36,334 bases of DNA from an uncultured Bacteroidota bacterium (GCA_902593075.1 CACJHA010000010.1:1-36334); one strand, 5' to 3'. Counted from the stretch's first letter, positions 9,148 to 17,756 are shown. The notes: generated from the sequence alone by a model not told the origin. Program-made: numbers and translations.

Positions 9148-10077
9148 GTGAAGGTAATTTATGGTATCGAAAATTATAGACCATTAAAATCTTGTGCTTT
9201 AACCATAGGCACTTTCGATGGTGTGCATGTCGGTCATCAAAAAATAATTAAGCGTCTTGTGATGGTATCCAAGAATAAAGATATCAATCCTGTTGTTTTA
9301 ACTTTTTTTCCTCACCCAAGAATGATTTTACAAAGTGATACATCTATCAAGCTAATCGATACTCTCGAAGAAAAAATTGATTTGCTTAAAAAACTGGATA
9401 TCGAGACTTTAATTATCCACCCTTTTTCTAAATCTTTCTCTAGGATGACCGCTAATGATTTTGTCAGGGATATAATTGTAAAGTCTCTTTCGGTTAAATA
9501 TTTAATTATTGGATATGACCATCGTTTTGGCAGAAACAGGGAGGCAACAGTGGATAACTTAATTAATTGTGGTCTTACCTACGGTTTCGAAGTAGAAAAA
9601 ATAGAAGCCAAGGAAATCGAATCAGTGAATGTGAGTTCAACGAAAATTAGAACTGCAATTTCAAATGGAGATATTCATAAAGCCAATAAATACCTAAATC
9701 GTTATTTTAGAATATCAGGTAAGGTTGTAAGTGGAAATGGAATTGGAAGAAAAATTGATTTCCCAACTGCAAATATATTTATTCCTGAAGATTTCAAATT
9801 ACTACCTAAGGACGGTGTTTACTTAGTGAAATCTTCAATTAAAAATCATTATTTCTTTGGAATGATGAACATTGGGTTTAGACCCACGGTTAATGGGAAG
9901 ACAAGAACAACTGAAGTACATTATTTAAATTTAAATGAAAATTTATATGATAAAAAAATTAAAATTGAAGTTCTAGATTTAATTAGAAATGAAAAAAAAT
10001 TTAATTCTTTAAAAGATCTTGAAAAGCAATTAGTCAGTGATAAAAAACTTTGTGAAGATTTGATTAAAAAATTATAA
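9148..10077 (+). CDS. ribF: Bifunctional riboflavin kinase / FAD synthetase
   Basis: Phosphorylates riboflavin to FMN and adenylylates FMN to FAD; cytosolic. At 309 residues it is the usual length. The N-terminal adenylyltransferase half has the nucleotide-binding motif GTFDGVHVGH at 21-30 and the ISSTKIR-like element VSSTKIRTAI; the C-terminal kinase half has GNGIGRKIDFPTAN from residue 196. The start codon is GTG at 9148, with an in-frame TAA only three codons upstream, so there is no ATG alternative that keeps the conserved N-terminus. It begins a same-strand series (serS 29 bases later). A weak TATCTTTC at 9090-9097 may be its -7 box. Confidence 0.96.
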   Translation: MKVIYGIENYRPLKSCALTIGTFDGVHVGHQKIIKRLVMVSKNKDINPVVLTFFPHPRMILQSDTSIKLIDTLEEKIDLLKKLDIETLIIHPFSKSFSRMTANDFVRDIIVKSLSVKYLIIGYDHRFGRNREATVDNLINCGLTYGFEVEKIEAKEIESVNVSSTKIRTAISNGDIHKANKYLNRYFRISGKVVSGNGIGRKIDFPTANIFIPEDFKLLPKDGVYLVKSSIKNHYFFGMMNIGFRPTVNGKTRTTEVHYLNLNENLYDKKIKIEVLDLIRNEKKFNSLKDLEKQLVSDKKLCEDLIKKL

Positions 10078-10088
10078 AATCAATAGTC

Positions 10089-10096
10089 TATATTTG
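10089..10096 (+). promoter_or_regulatory. Putative -7 box for serS (TATATTTG)
   Basis: An exact TAnnTTTG match lies in the short ribF-serS gap, ending 10 bases before the serS ATG. The nearest upstream TTTG (10059-10062) is 26 bases away, longer than the usual 17-23, so the -33 part is uncertain. It could provide a second start for serS within the ribF group. Confidence 0.45.
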
Positions 10097-10106
10097 AATT
10101 AGAAAA

Positions 10107-11378
10107 ATGATACCACTAGAATTATTAAAAGAAAATAAAAAAGGAATAATTGAAAGCTTAAATAAAAGGGGAGTTGATTATTCACAAGCTATTGATAAAA
10201 TTCTTCAACTAGATATTAAAAGGAGGCAAATTCAAACTCTTATGGATTCAAGTCTTTCAGACACAAATAAATTGTCAAAGTTAATTGGAGAAAAAATTAA
10301 ATCAGGAGACTTATCTCAAGTGGAATCTTTAAAAGAAAAGAATTTTGAATTAAAGAATAAAAATAAAATCTATCAAAATGATTTAAACAAAATAAAAAAA
10401 TCATTGTTAGAAGAAAGATGTAACGTTCCTAATCCGCCTATAAATAACGTTGTAAAGGGTAAAAATTCAGATGAGAATGAAATAATTAAAGAGGTTTTAG
10501 TACATGATAAAACAAAACAAAATTTAATTTCTCATTGGGATTTGGGTAAGAGATATGATATAATAGACTTTGAGTTAGGGGTCAAAATTACAGCTGCTGG
10601 ATTTCCAGTTTACAAAGGAAAAGGTGCAAAGTTACAAAGAGCTCTTATAAACTTTTTTTTGGATAAAAATGCAAATTCAGGTTATCAAGAAGTTCAGGTT
10701 CCTCATCTTGTTAATTACGAGTCTGCATTTTCTACTGGGCAGTTACCTGATAAAGAAGGTCAAATGTATTTATTAGAAAAAGAGAATCTTTATTTAATCC
10801 CAACTGCTGAAGTTCCTATCACTAATATTTACAGAGGGGTTACGTTAGATGAATCACGTTTACCAATTGCTCTTACAGGTTACACTCCTTGTTTTAGGAG
10901 AGAAGCTGGAAGCTACGGTAAAGATGTAAGGGGACTTAATAGACTTCATCAATTTGATAAAGTAGAAATAGTAAGATTAGAAAAGGAAGATAAATCCTTA
11001 AAAGCACTTTCAAAAATGGTAGAACATGTGGAAAAAATAGTAAATGAACTTAACCTTTCCTATCGTATTTTAAGGTTATGTGGAGGTGACCTGGGTTTTA
11101 CATCTGCATGTACATATGATTTTGAACTATTTTCGCCAGCTCAAAACAAATGGTTAGAGATTAGTTCGGTCTCTACTTTTGAAAATTTTCAGTCTGAAAG
11201 ATTACTAATTAAATATAAATCTAAACAAGGAGTCAAAAAAAATGTACACACTTTAAATGGAAGTGCACTTGCTATCCCAAGAGTTATGGCATCATTACTA
11301 GAAAATAATCAAACTAAAAATGGAATTGAGGTTCCAAAATGTCTTGTTCCTTATACTGGATTTGAAATTATTAATTGA
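10107..11378 (+). CDS. serS: Seryl-tRNA synthetase
   Basis: Class II aminoacyl-tRNA synthetase that charges tRNA-Ser (and tRNA-Sec where present) with serine. It has 423 residues. The N-terminal arm (about 25-105) is rich in lysine and glutamate with heptad-like spacing, the long antiparallel coiled coil that grips the tRNA variable arm. Motif 2 is CFRREAGSYGKDVRGLNRLH starting at C262, and motif 3 is NGSALAIPRVMASLLENNQ from N384 with the ATP-binding arginine R392. The ATG at 10107 follows a -7 box. rsmA starts 8 bases after the stop. Confidence 0.97.
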   Translation: MIPLELLKENKKGIIESLNKRGVDYSQAIDKILQLDIKRRQIQTLMDSSLSDTNKLSKLIGEKIKSGDLSQVESLKEKNFELKNKNKIYQNDLNKIKKSLLEERCNVPNPPINNVVKGKNSDENEIIKEVLVHDKTKQNLISHWDLGKRYDIIDFELGVKITAAGFPVYKGKGAKLQRALINFFLDKNANSGYQEVQVPHLVNYESAFSTGQLPDKEGQMYLLEKENLYLIPTAEVPITNIYRGVTLDESRLPIALTGYTPCFRREAGSYGKDVRGLNRLHQFDKVEIVRLEKEDKSLKALSKMVEHVEKIVNELNLSYRILRLCGGDLGFTSACTYDFELFSPAQNKWLEISSVSTFENFQSERLLIKYKSKQGVKKNVHTLNGSALAIPRVMASLLENNQTKNGIEVPKCLVPYTGFEIIN

Positions 11379-11386
11379 ATTTTAAA

Positions 11387-12175
11387 ATGGATTTTTTTAA
11401 TCCCAAAAAAACTTTAGGTCAGCATTTTCTAAAAGACTTAAAAATTGCAGAAAAAATAGTCAGTTCACTTAATAGAAATAAAAAAGATTTAATAATTGAG
11501 ATAGGTCCTGGAAGAGGAATTTTAACTCAGAAATTAATTCAAAAATATTCAAATTTGTACTTAATTGAGATTGATAAAGATTTATTACCCTTCTTAAAAT
11601 TGAAATTTCCTAAACTTGAAAAGAAAATTTTAAATGTAGATTTTTTAAAATTTACTTTTGATGACTTTTTTAAGAAAAAAAATCTCTCAATAATAGGTAA
11701 CTTTCCTTATAATATTTCTTCTCAAATAATTTTTAAAATTATAGAAAATAAGGACCGAATTGATTGTGTGGTAGGAATGTTCCAAAAAGAGGTAGCAAAA
11801 AGAATTTGTGAAAAACCTGGATCAAAAGCGTATGGCATAACATCTGTTTTAACTCAGTTTTATTTTGATGTGAAGTATCTATTCACAGTATCCCCAAAAG
11901 TTTTCCTGCCTAAACCAAAAGTATACTCGGGAGTCATATGTTTAAATAAAAAAAACAAAATAATGATTAATTGTAATGAAAAATTATTGCATACAATTGT
12001 AAAAACCAGCTTTCAACAAAGAAGAAAAACATTAAGAAATAGCCTTAAATCATTTAAGATTCCTAAAAGTATCTCAGAAGATAGTATATTTGATTTAAGA
12101 CCCGAGAAAATTTCAGGTGAAGGCTTTATAGCACTAACAGAACTGATTGAAAATGGAAAAGCTACATGTAAATGA
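11387..12175 (+). CDS. rsmA: 16S rRNA (adenine1518-N6/adenine1519-N6)-dimethyltransferase
   Basis: KsgA/RsmA dimethylates two adjacent adenosines in the 3' terminal hairpin of 16S rRNA during small-subunit maturation. From ATG 11387 it is 262 residues and starts MDFFNPKKTLGQHFLKD, where the KK-LGQHFL element is the family's N-terminal signature. The SAM-binding motif I is EIGPGRG (38-44) and the catalytic motif IV is NFPYN (105-109). An in-frame TTG at 11375 overlapping the serS stop would add four residues; I prefer the ATG because the family motif begins right after it. The 3' end overlaps mgtE by 23 bases. Confidence 0.95.
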   Translation: MDFFNPKKTLGQHFLKDLKIAEKIVSSLNRNKKDLIIEIGPGRGILTQKLIQKYSNLYLIEIDKDLLPFLKLKFPKLEKKILNVDFLKFTFDDFFKKKNLSIIGNFPYNISSQIIFKIIENKDRIDCVVGMFQKEVAKRICEKPGSKAYGITSVLTQFYFDVKYLFTVSPKVFLPKPKVYSGVICLNKKNKIMINCNEKLLHTIVKTSFQQRRKTLRNSLKSFKIPKSISEDSIFDLRPEKISGEGFIALTELIENGKATCK

Positions 12176-13511
12176 TATCTTTTTAGACAAGATTAAAACT
12201 CTTATCTATGAAAACAAAAATGAGGTTCTAAAAAAAGAATTAAGTAATTTTCATTACGCTGATATTGCAGAGATTATTATGCAACTATCTTTAGACGAAG
12301 CTATTCACATTGTAAAGCTTTTGGAGAGTGACATAACTGCTGAGGCTCTCGCTGAAGTTGACGAAAGCTTTAGAGAAAAAATTTTAAGTAAACTTTCCGC
12401 AAAAGAAATAGCTGAGGAAATAGAGGAACTAGATACTGATGATGCAGCTGATATTGTCGGTGAACTCCCAGAAATTTTGCAGGAAAAGGTTTTATCAAAA
12501 ATTGAGGACACTGAACATTCACAAGATATAAGGGAACTATTAAATTATGAAGAGGGGACTGCTGGGGCTCTTATGGCGAAAGAACTTGTAAGTGTTAATG
12601 AAAATCTTAGTGTTATAAACTGTGTTAGAGAAATGAGAAAGCAAGCTAAAGAGGTTACTAGAGTACACTCTATTTATGTTACCGATTCAAAAAATAAATT
12701 ACTTGGTAGATTATCTCTAAAAGATCTCTTAACAGCTAACACAAAAGCCAAAGTTAAAGACATATATATTCCTAATGTAGATTTTGTAAACGTTAATGAA
12801 GATCTTAATGAAATCGCGAATGTTATGTCAAAGTATGATTTGGAAGCTATCCCAGTAGTTAACGATAAAAAACAATTACTGGGAAGAATTACTATTGATG
12901 ATGTGGTAGATATCATAAAAGAAGAAGCAGATAAAGATTATCAACTGGCTGCAGGAATATCAAAAGAGGTTGAAGCTAATGACAACATCTTTCAACTAAC
13001 CCGAGCAAGGCTTCCTTGGCTTTTTCTGGGTCTTATAGGAGGATTAGGGAGTGTGTTTATTTTAAAAGATTTTGAAGAAATAATGATAAAATCTGAACTC
13101 AGAAGTCTTTTTTTTTATACCCCTTTAATTGCCGCGATGGCTGGGAATGTGGGTGTCCAGTCTTCTGCAATAATTGTACAGGGTATCGCAAATCAAGTAA
13201 TTAAAGGATCTCTTATCAATAGATTATTTAAAGAAATAGGTTTAGGATTAATTAATGGTTTAATTCTTTCTATTGTTTTGATAATTTTTGGAGAAATTAT
13301 TAATCAAGATATGCTTTTAAGTTTGACCGTTGCAGGTTCAATGATGAGTGTTATTATTATATCTGCTTTAATAGGAACATTCGTGCCAATAATTTTAAAC
13401 AAACAAGGAATAGACCCGGCTATTGCAACAGGTCCTTTTATAACAACAGCTAATGATATTTTTGGCATATTCCTTTTCTTTTACATTGCAAAGTTAATTT
13501 TAGGATTTTAA
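12153..13511 (+). CDS. mgtE: Magnesium transporter MgtE
   Basis: Mg2+ channel/transporter of the inner membrane, gated by intracellular Mg2+. It is 452 residues from ATG 12153. Order: acidic MgtE_N superhelix (1-130; HYADIAEI, ELDTDDAADIVGELP), two CBS domains (about 135-257, starting EEGTAGALM), a linker, and five TM helices (about 285-452) including the pore segment AAMAGNVGVQSSAI and the final ATGPFITTANDIFGI. A TTG at 12147 would add two residues, but the ATG is preferred. The start lies inside the end of rsmA (23-base overlap), so the two are co-translated. The membrane part contains a T9 run near 13108 that stays in frame. Confidence 0.95.
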   Translation: MEKLHVNDIFLDKIKTLIYENKNEVLKKELSNFHYADIAEIIMQLSLDEAIHIVKLLESDITAEALAEVDESFREKILSKLSAKEIAEEIEELDTDDAADIVGELPEILQEKVLSKIEDTEHSQDIRELLNYEEGTAGALMAKELVSVNENLSVINCVREMRKQAKEVTRVHSIYVTDSKNKLLGRLSLKDLLTANTKAKVKDIYIPNVDFVNVNEDLNEIANVMSKYDLEAIPVVNDKKQLLGRITIDDVVDIIKEEADKDYQLAAGISKEVEANDNIFQLTRARLPWLFLGLIGGLGSVFILKDFEEIMIKSELRSLFFYTPLIAAMAGNVGVQSSAIIVQGIANQVIKGSLINRLFKEIGLGLINGLILSIVLIIFGEIINQDMLLSLTVAGSMMSVIIISALIGTFVPIILNKQGIDPAIATGPFITTANDIFGIFLFFYIAKLILGF

Positions 13512-13519
13512 TTCTTGCA

Positions 13520-14461
13520 ATGAAAATTTTACATATAGACAAAAACCATCATTCCCTTATTAATGATTTAAAAAACAGTGGTTACATAAATGTAGAGGGC
13601 TACAAAATGTCATTGGATGAGATAAAATCAGTTATAGGTCAATTTGATGGGATAGTTATTAGAAGTCGTTTTAAAATTGATTCTGATTTTCTAAAAAATG
13701 GGGGGGGGATTAAATTTGTTGCTAGGGTTGGTTCAGGTATTGAAAATATTGACATTCAATACTTGAAAAGAAGGGGAATAAAATTAATTTCAGCTCCAGA
13801 GGGAAACAGTAATGCTGTAGGAGAACATGCCCTTGGATTAATTTTGAGTTTACTTAATAACTTGAACCTAGCAAATGATTCTGTGAAAAATAAATTATGG
13901 AGTAGAGAAAAATTCAGAGGTTATGAAATTGAAAATAAAACAGTAGGAATTGTTGGTTATGGAAATACAGGAAAAAGTTTGGCAAGAAAATTAACGGGTT
14001 TCAACGTAAAGGAAATTATTTTTTATGATATTAGAAAAAAAACTAAAGATTCAATCGCAAGACAAGTGTCAATTGAAGAGTTGCAAAATAAATGCAATAT
14101 CTTGAGTATTCACACTCCCCAAAATAATTTAAGTATCGGATTAATCAATAAAACTTTTATTGAAAGAATGAAAAATCCATTTTGGCTTATCAATACCGCT
14201 AGGGGAAGTGCAGTTAAAATTATGGACTTGATTGATGGAATAGAAAATAAAAAAATTTTGGGTGCTGCTTTAGATGTTTTGGAATATGAAAAAAAATCAT
14301 TCGAAAATACTTTCAATGGCAAGATTGACCAAAATTTTCTTAATCTAATTAAAAATGAAAAAATAATTTTAACACCACATATTGCTGGATGGACATTTGA
14401 AAGTCATTTAAAGTTGGCAAAAATTATTGTTCAAAAAATTCAAAAAGATTTTCCCGTTTAA
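13520..14461 (+). CDS. D-2-hydroxyacid dehydrogenase, SerA-like
   Basis: NAD-dependent D-2-hydroxyacid dehydrogenase of 313 residues, close to the short form of phosphoglycerate dehydrogenase without ACT domain. The Rossmann motif is GYGNTG (146-151); the catalytic triad appears as R228 (NTARGS), E255 (DVLEYE) and H287 (TPHIAGW). ARVGSGIENID is the typical substrate-side segment. It probably oxidises 3-phosphoglycerate or a related hydroxyacid; no serine-pathway genes are adjacent to prove this. The gene starts 8 bases after mgtE. It contains a G9 run at 13700-13708, and its last 38 bases overlap the 3' end of the convergent aspartate kinase gene. Confidence 0.85.
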   Translation: MKILHIDKNHHSLINDLKNSGYINVEGYKMSLDEIKSVIGQFDGIVIRSRFKIDSDFLKNGGGIKFVARVGSGIENIDIQYLKRRGIKLISAPEGNSNAVGEHALGLILSLLNNLNLANDSVKNKLWSREKFRGYEIENKTVGIVGYGNTGKSLARKLTGFNVKEIIFYDIRKKTKDSIARQVSIEELQNKCNILSIHTPQNNLSIGLINKTFIERMKNPFWLINTARGSAVKIMDLIDGIENKKILGAALDVLEYEKKSFENTFNGKIDQNFLNLIKNEKIILTPHIAGWTFESHLKLAKIIVQKIQKDFPV

Positions 14462-15719
14462 AATTTCTTGATAAAACCAATTGAAGTGTCTCATAAGTTC
14501 TTTGCTCAAGAAGAATGTTATGATTTAGTTTTTTAATATGTTTTAGTGAATTTCTATTAAAGTGTCTAATTGTAAATAATGAAACTTCTTTATCAACTGA
14601 AACCTTGAAATTTTCCCTTAATTCTTTTAAAAGTTCATCCAATCTTTGATATTTATTGTTTAGAACAACGGAGAAACTTATTGCTGAGTTTTGAATCAAT
14701 TCAACCTTCATTTTATACTTGGATAGCATAGAAAAAATTAGTGAGATCTTCTTTTCTACAATAAATGAAAAATCCTTGGATGAAATTTTTAATAAAACCC
14801 TATTCCATTTCACAATGTGCGACGGAATATTTCTCACTTTATAATCTTTTTTAGAGATCAGGGTTCCTTCTCTAGAAGGACTTAAAAATGATTTAACAAA
14901 AAGTGGTATACTCTTTTTCTTTAAAGGCTGCAAAGTCTTTGGATGAATAACAGAGGCGCCATAGAAAGCCAATTCGATAGCCTCTTCATATGAAATTTTA
15001 TTTAATAATTTAGTTTTATTAAAGTACCTAGGATCTGCATTTAATACACCTCTTACATCTTTCCAAATTGTTACACTTTCAGCGTCTAACGCATGTGCAA
15101 AAATTGCTGCCGAATAGTCTGAACCTTCTCTTCCTAATGTAGTAGTATATGATTTTTTATTACTTCCAATAAAACCTTGAGAAACAAATAGCCCTTTACC
15201 TCTGATATTTTTTTTTAATGATTTAGAAGTTCTTTCTAAGTCAACATTAGCATCTCGATAATATTCATCGGTTACTATACAAGACCTTGCATCGACCCAT
15301 TTTGATTTTAACCCTATAAAATTTAGGTATTTCGAAATAATAATTGAAGAGAGGATTTCTCCATAAGAAACTATTTGGTCATAAATAAGATTATAATCAG
15401 TCTCTTTGTTTGTTTTTAAAAATTTATCTATTTCGTCAAATACTGCTTGAACAATATTTGTAATCGAAGAATTATTCTTTTTAAACAGATTTTTAATTAT
15501 GTCCAAATGAAAGTTTTTGATTAATTCCAATTTATCTTTAAAATCTTTAGAAGAATTTAAATAGGATAAAACAAGTTTTTCAATTGAATTTGTAGTTTTA
15601 CCCATTGCTGAGACTATAATAATCATTCTGTCATGATTTTCTTTTCTAATTATCCTAGATAGCCTTATAATACTTTTATAGTCTTTTATTGAAGCGCCGC
15701 CAAATTTGAAAACTTTCAT
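14424..15719 (-). CDS. lysC: Aspartate kinase (monofunctional)
   Basis: Phosphorylates aspartate to aspartyl-4-phosphate, the first step of lysine, threonine, methionine and diaminopimelate synthesis. It has 431 residues. Visible are the ATP/aspartate site KFGGASIKD at 5-13, LGREGSDYSAA, the WKDVRGVLNADPR loop, and SYEEAIELAFYGASVIHPKT, all standard for the family. The C-terminal 140 residues are the regulatory ACT region, which is poorly conserved here. The ATG overlaps the stop of the upstream GNAT gene by 4 bases. No homoserine dehydrogenase domain is fused, so it is the LysC-type form; the inhibiting amino acid cannot be told from the sequence. Confidence 0.93.
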   Translation of the reverse strand: MKVFKFGGASIKDYKSIIRLSRIIRKENHDRMIIIVSAMGKTTNSIEKLVLSYLNSSKDFKDKLELIKNFHLDIIKNLFKKNNSSITNIVQAVFDEIDKFLKTNKETDYNLIYDQIVSYGEILSSIIISKYLNFIGLKSKWVDARSCIVTDEYYRDANVDLERTSKSLKKNIRGKGLFVSQGFIGSNKKSYTTTLGREGSDYSAAIFAHALDAESVTIWKDVRGVLNADPRYFNKTKLLNKISYEEAIELAFYGASVIHPKTLQPLKKKSIPLFVKSFLSPSREGTLISKKDYKVRNIPSHIVKWNRVLLKISSKDFSFIVEKKISLIFSMLSKYKMKVELIQNSAISFSVVLNNKYQRLDELLKELRENFKVSVDKEVSLFTIRHFNRNSLKHIKKLNHNILLEQRTYETLQLVLSRNFKRENLFEFFEQ

Positions 15720-16198
15720 TTTTCAGTCAGATAATTTTCAATAGATTCTTTATCAATTTGTATAGTTTTCCAATCATTTAAAACTTTAGCCCCAGAATTT
15801 TTATAAAATTTAATAGCATTTACATTCCAATCTAAAGCAACCCACTCTGCTCTCCTGACATTCTCGAATTTTGCTATTTCAATAAATTTCTTGTATAATT
15901 TTTTCCCAATGCCCTTCCCTCTAAATGATTTTTTAACAATTAAATCTTCAAGATGTAACGTTTTACCCTTCCAAGTTGAGTATCTACCATAAAAGAGTGC
16001 CATCCCAACAACTTTATTTTTTATTTCAGCGACTAAACAACTAAATTTTGGATTATCACAAAATCCATCATTAATTAAATCATTAACATTTATAATAACT
16101 GATTTGGGTTCTTTTTCAAATTCTGCTAATTCTTTAATTAAATCTAAAACCGAAACCATATCATTAATTTCTGCTTTTCTAATCAATATCTCGTTCAT
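15716..16198 (-). CDS. GNAT family N-acetyltransferase, diamine/thialysine acetyltransferase-like
   Basis: A 160-residue acetyl-CoA-dependent acetyltransferase when started at ATG 16198 (MNEILIRKAEINDM). The acetyl-CoA pyrophosphate loop is RGKGIG at 93-98, followed by the helix and the typical DWNVNAIKFYKNSGA element. The segment ELAEFEKEP and the sequence GMALFYGRYSTWKGK-LHLEDLIV resemble eukaryotic-type spermidine/spermine or thialysine N-acetyltransferases, so a small amine is a plausible substrate; this is inference. A longer frame upstream to 16255 is not used: it begins in the promoter region and the family start fits 16198. A TAATTTTG box lies only 5 bases upstream, and the stop overlaps the lysC start. 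Confidence 0.87.
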   Translation of the reverse strand: MNEILIRKAEINDMVSVLDLIKELAEFEKEPKSVIINVNDLINDGFCDNPKFSCLVAEIKNKVVGMALFYGRYSTWKGKTLHLEDLIVKKSFRGKGIGKKLYKKFIEIAKFENVRRAEWVALDWNVNAIKFYKNSGAKVLNDWKTIQIDKESIENYLTEK

Positions 16199-16203
16199 AG
16201 ATG

Positions 16204-16211
16204 CAAAATTA
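16204..16211 (-). promoter_or_regulatory. Putative -7 box for the GNAT-lysC pair (TAATTTTG)
   Basis: An exact TAnnTTTG match on the minus strand, followed by CATCT and then the ATG at 16198. If transcription starts about 5 bases after the box, as in other Bacteroidota promoters, the mRNA would be leaderless or nearly so. A TTTG lies upstream but at 25 bases, slightly beyond the usual spacing. Confidence 0.5.
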
Positions 16212-16275
16212 TAATTAAAATCAACTATTAAAATAATGGACAAATAATCTAACAATTAACTTCTATAATGTTAAA

Positions 16276-17043
16276 TTATAAAAGACTCTTAACTATTTTT
16301 TCAAAAGCCCTAGGATTATCATAATGAACCCAGTGGCCCGCATCACTTACTTCATGTATTGAATATTTTGGAAAACATTTTTTAATTAAATTTTCATCAT
16401 TTGATAGAATATAATCAGATTTGGAACCTTTAATAAAGGCAGTCGGTTTATCAAAAACTAAGTTTTTATGATCAAATGATCCAATTTCTGTAATTTTTTT
16501 TTCTAAAACTTTAAAATTAATACGTAGCCTAAATTTCCCTTCCTTATCTCTATAAATATTCTTCATCAAAAAGGATCTAAGAAAATTATCTCCAACAAAA
16601 CTTTTATAAATATTATCGATTTCAGATCTACTTCTCAAAGAATCTAAATCCAGATAATTATATCCATTCATTATATCTTTAAAATCTGGGAAATATAATT
16701 TAGGAGCTATATCAACAACAATTAATTTTTCAACTTTTTGAGGAAATAATAATGAGAATTTCATCGCGGTTTTACCTCCCATTGAATGTCCAATTATTAT
16801 AGATTTATCAATTTTTTGGGAATTGCAAAATACGAGTAAATCTTTGGCCATATCATCATAACTCATATTTTCATGCCAAAAACTTTTACCGTGGTTTCTA
16901 TGATCAAGCAAATGAATTCTATATTTTATTTGATCAAGTTTTTTTGCAAAACCCCTCCAATTGTCACCCATTCCTAAAAATCCATGCAAAATGATTATAT
17001 TTTTATTACCATTTCCAATCTGCTGAGAATTTAAAATTTTCAC
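16276..17043 (-). CDS. Alpha/beta hydrolase, YbfF-like esterase
   Basis: A 255-residue cytosolic alpha/beta hydrolase. The oxyanion element HGFLG is at 20-24, the nucleophile elbow GHSMGG at 85-90 has S87 as nucleophile, the acid is probably the aspartate in KGSKSDYI, and the histidine is in DAGHWVHYDNP. The LDHRNHGKS segment and the overall pattern match the YbfF group of short acyl-ester hydrolases. The substrate cannot be deduced. The start is GTG at 17043, whose first bases overlap the pdxJ stop (GTGA), so translation is coupled to pdxJ. Confidence 0.88.
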   Translation of the reverse strand: MKILNSQQIGNGNKNIIILHGFLGMGDNWRGFAKKLDQIKYRIHLLDHRNHGKSFWHENMSYDDMAKDLLVFCNSQKIDKSIIIGHSMGGKTAMKFSLLFPQKVEKLIVVDIAPKLYFPDFKDIMNGYNYLDLDSLRSRSEIDNIYKSFVGDNFLRSFLMKNIYRDKEGKFRLRINFKVLEKKITEIGSFDHKNLVFDKPTAFIKGSKSDYILSNDENLIKKCFPKYSIHEVSDAGHWVHYDNPRAFEKIVKSLL

Positions 17044-17756
17044 CCGAGAATTGCTTTGTATCTTGAAATTACATTTTCAAATCCTGAATACAAAGACTCT
17101 GTAATTAGGGCATGACCAATTGATACCTCCAAAAGATTTGATATTTTTTGTTTGAAATAACCGATGTTATTAAGATTTAAATCATGACCCGCATTAATTC
17201 CAATTCCAAGTTTATTTGCTTCTTTAGCAGATTGATAATATTGTGAAATAGCATTTTCTTTATCTATTTTATATTGATGAGCATAATGATATGTATATAA
17301 TTCTATTCTGTCAGCTCCTATTTCAAATGCACCTCTAATCATTTTCGGGTCAGGATTTACAAAGACTGAAGTTCTGATACCACAAGATTTTAATTCTTCA
17401 ATTTTTTTACCTAAAAATTCGGAATGCTTAATTGTATCCCATCCAGAGTTTGAAGTAATATTGTTAATTCCATCTGGCACTAAAGTTACTTGAGTAGGTT
17501 TAATTTTTAAAACCAATTGCATAAAATTATCAATTGGATTACCTTCAACATTTAGCTCACTTTTAATAATTTTAGATAACTCTAGGGCGTCTGAATACCG
17601 TATATGTCGTTCATCAGGTCTTGGGTGAATTGTAATACCGTCAGAACCAAATCCTTCGATGTCTTCAACAACCTTCAAAAGGTTAGGTGTATTTTGCCCC
17701 CTTGAATTCCTCAGTGTAGCAATTTTATTTACATTAACGCTAAGTCTTGTCTTCAA
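17040..17756 (-). CDS. pdxJ: Pyridoxine 5'-phosphate synthase
   Basis: Condenses 1-deoxyxylulose 5-phosphate with 3-amino-2-oxopropyl phosphate to pyridoxine 5'-phosphate in the DXP-dependent vitamin B6 pathway. The 238 residues form a TIM barrel. Family signatures are SVNVNKIATLRNSRG at the N-terminus, ITIHPRPDERHIR, the glutamate in RIELYTYHYA, and GINAGHDLNLNN followed by SIGHALITESL. The start is TTG at 17756: a TAA lies two codons upstream and the family N-terminus begins right after it. A -7 box lies 15 bases upstream. The 3' end overlaps the hydrolase start. Confidence 0.95.
   Translation of the reverse strand: MKTRLSVNVNKIATLRNSRGQNTPNLLKVVEDIEGFGSDGITIHPRPDERHIRYSDALELSKIIKSELNVEGNPIDNFMQLVLKIKPTQVTLVPDGINNITSNSGWDTIKHSEFLGKKIEELKSCGIRTSVFVNPDPKMIRGAFEIGADRIELYTYHYAHQYKIDKENAISQYYQSAKEANKLGIGINAGHDLNLNNIGYFKQKISNLLEVSIGHALITESLYSGFENVISRYKAILG

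Noticed and set aside
12305-12916. Open frames on the minus strand inside mgtE
   Set aside because: They are shadows of the acidic, repetitive coding sequence of a clearly conserved gene and show no family features.
15716-16255. Longer GNAT protein starting at 16255
   Set aside because: The extra 19 residues cover the putative promoter box and are unlike the family N-terminus; ATG 16198 fits.
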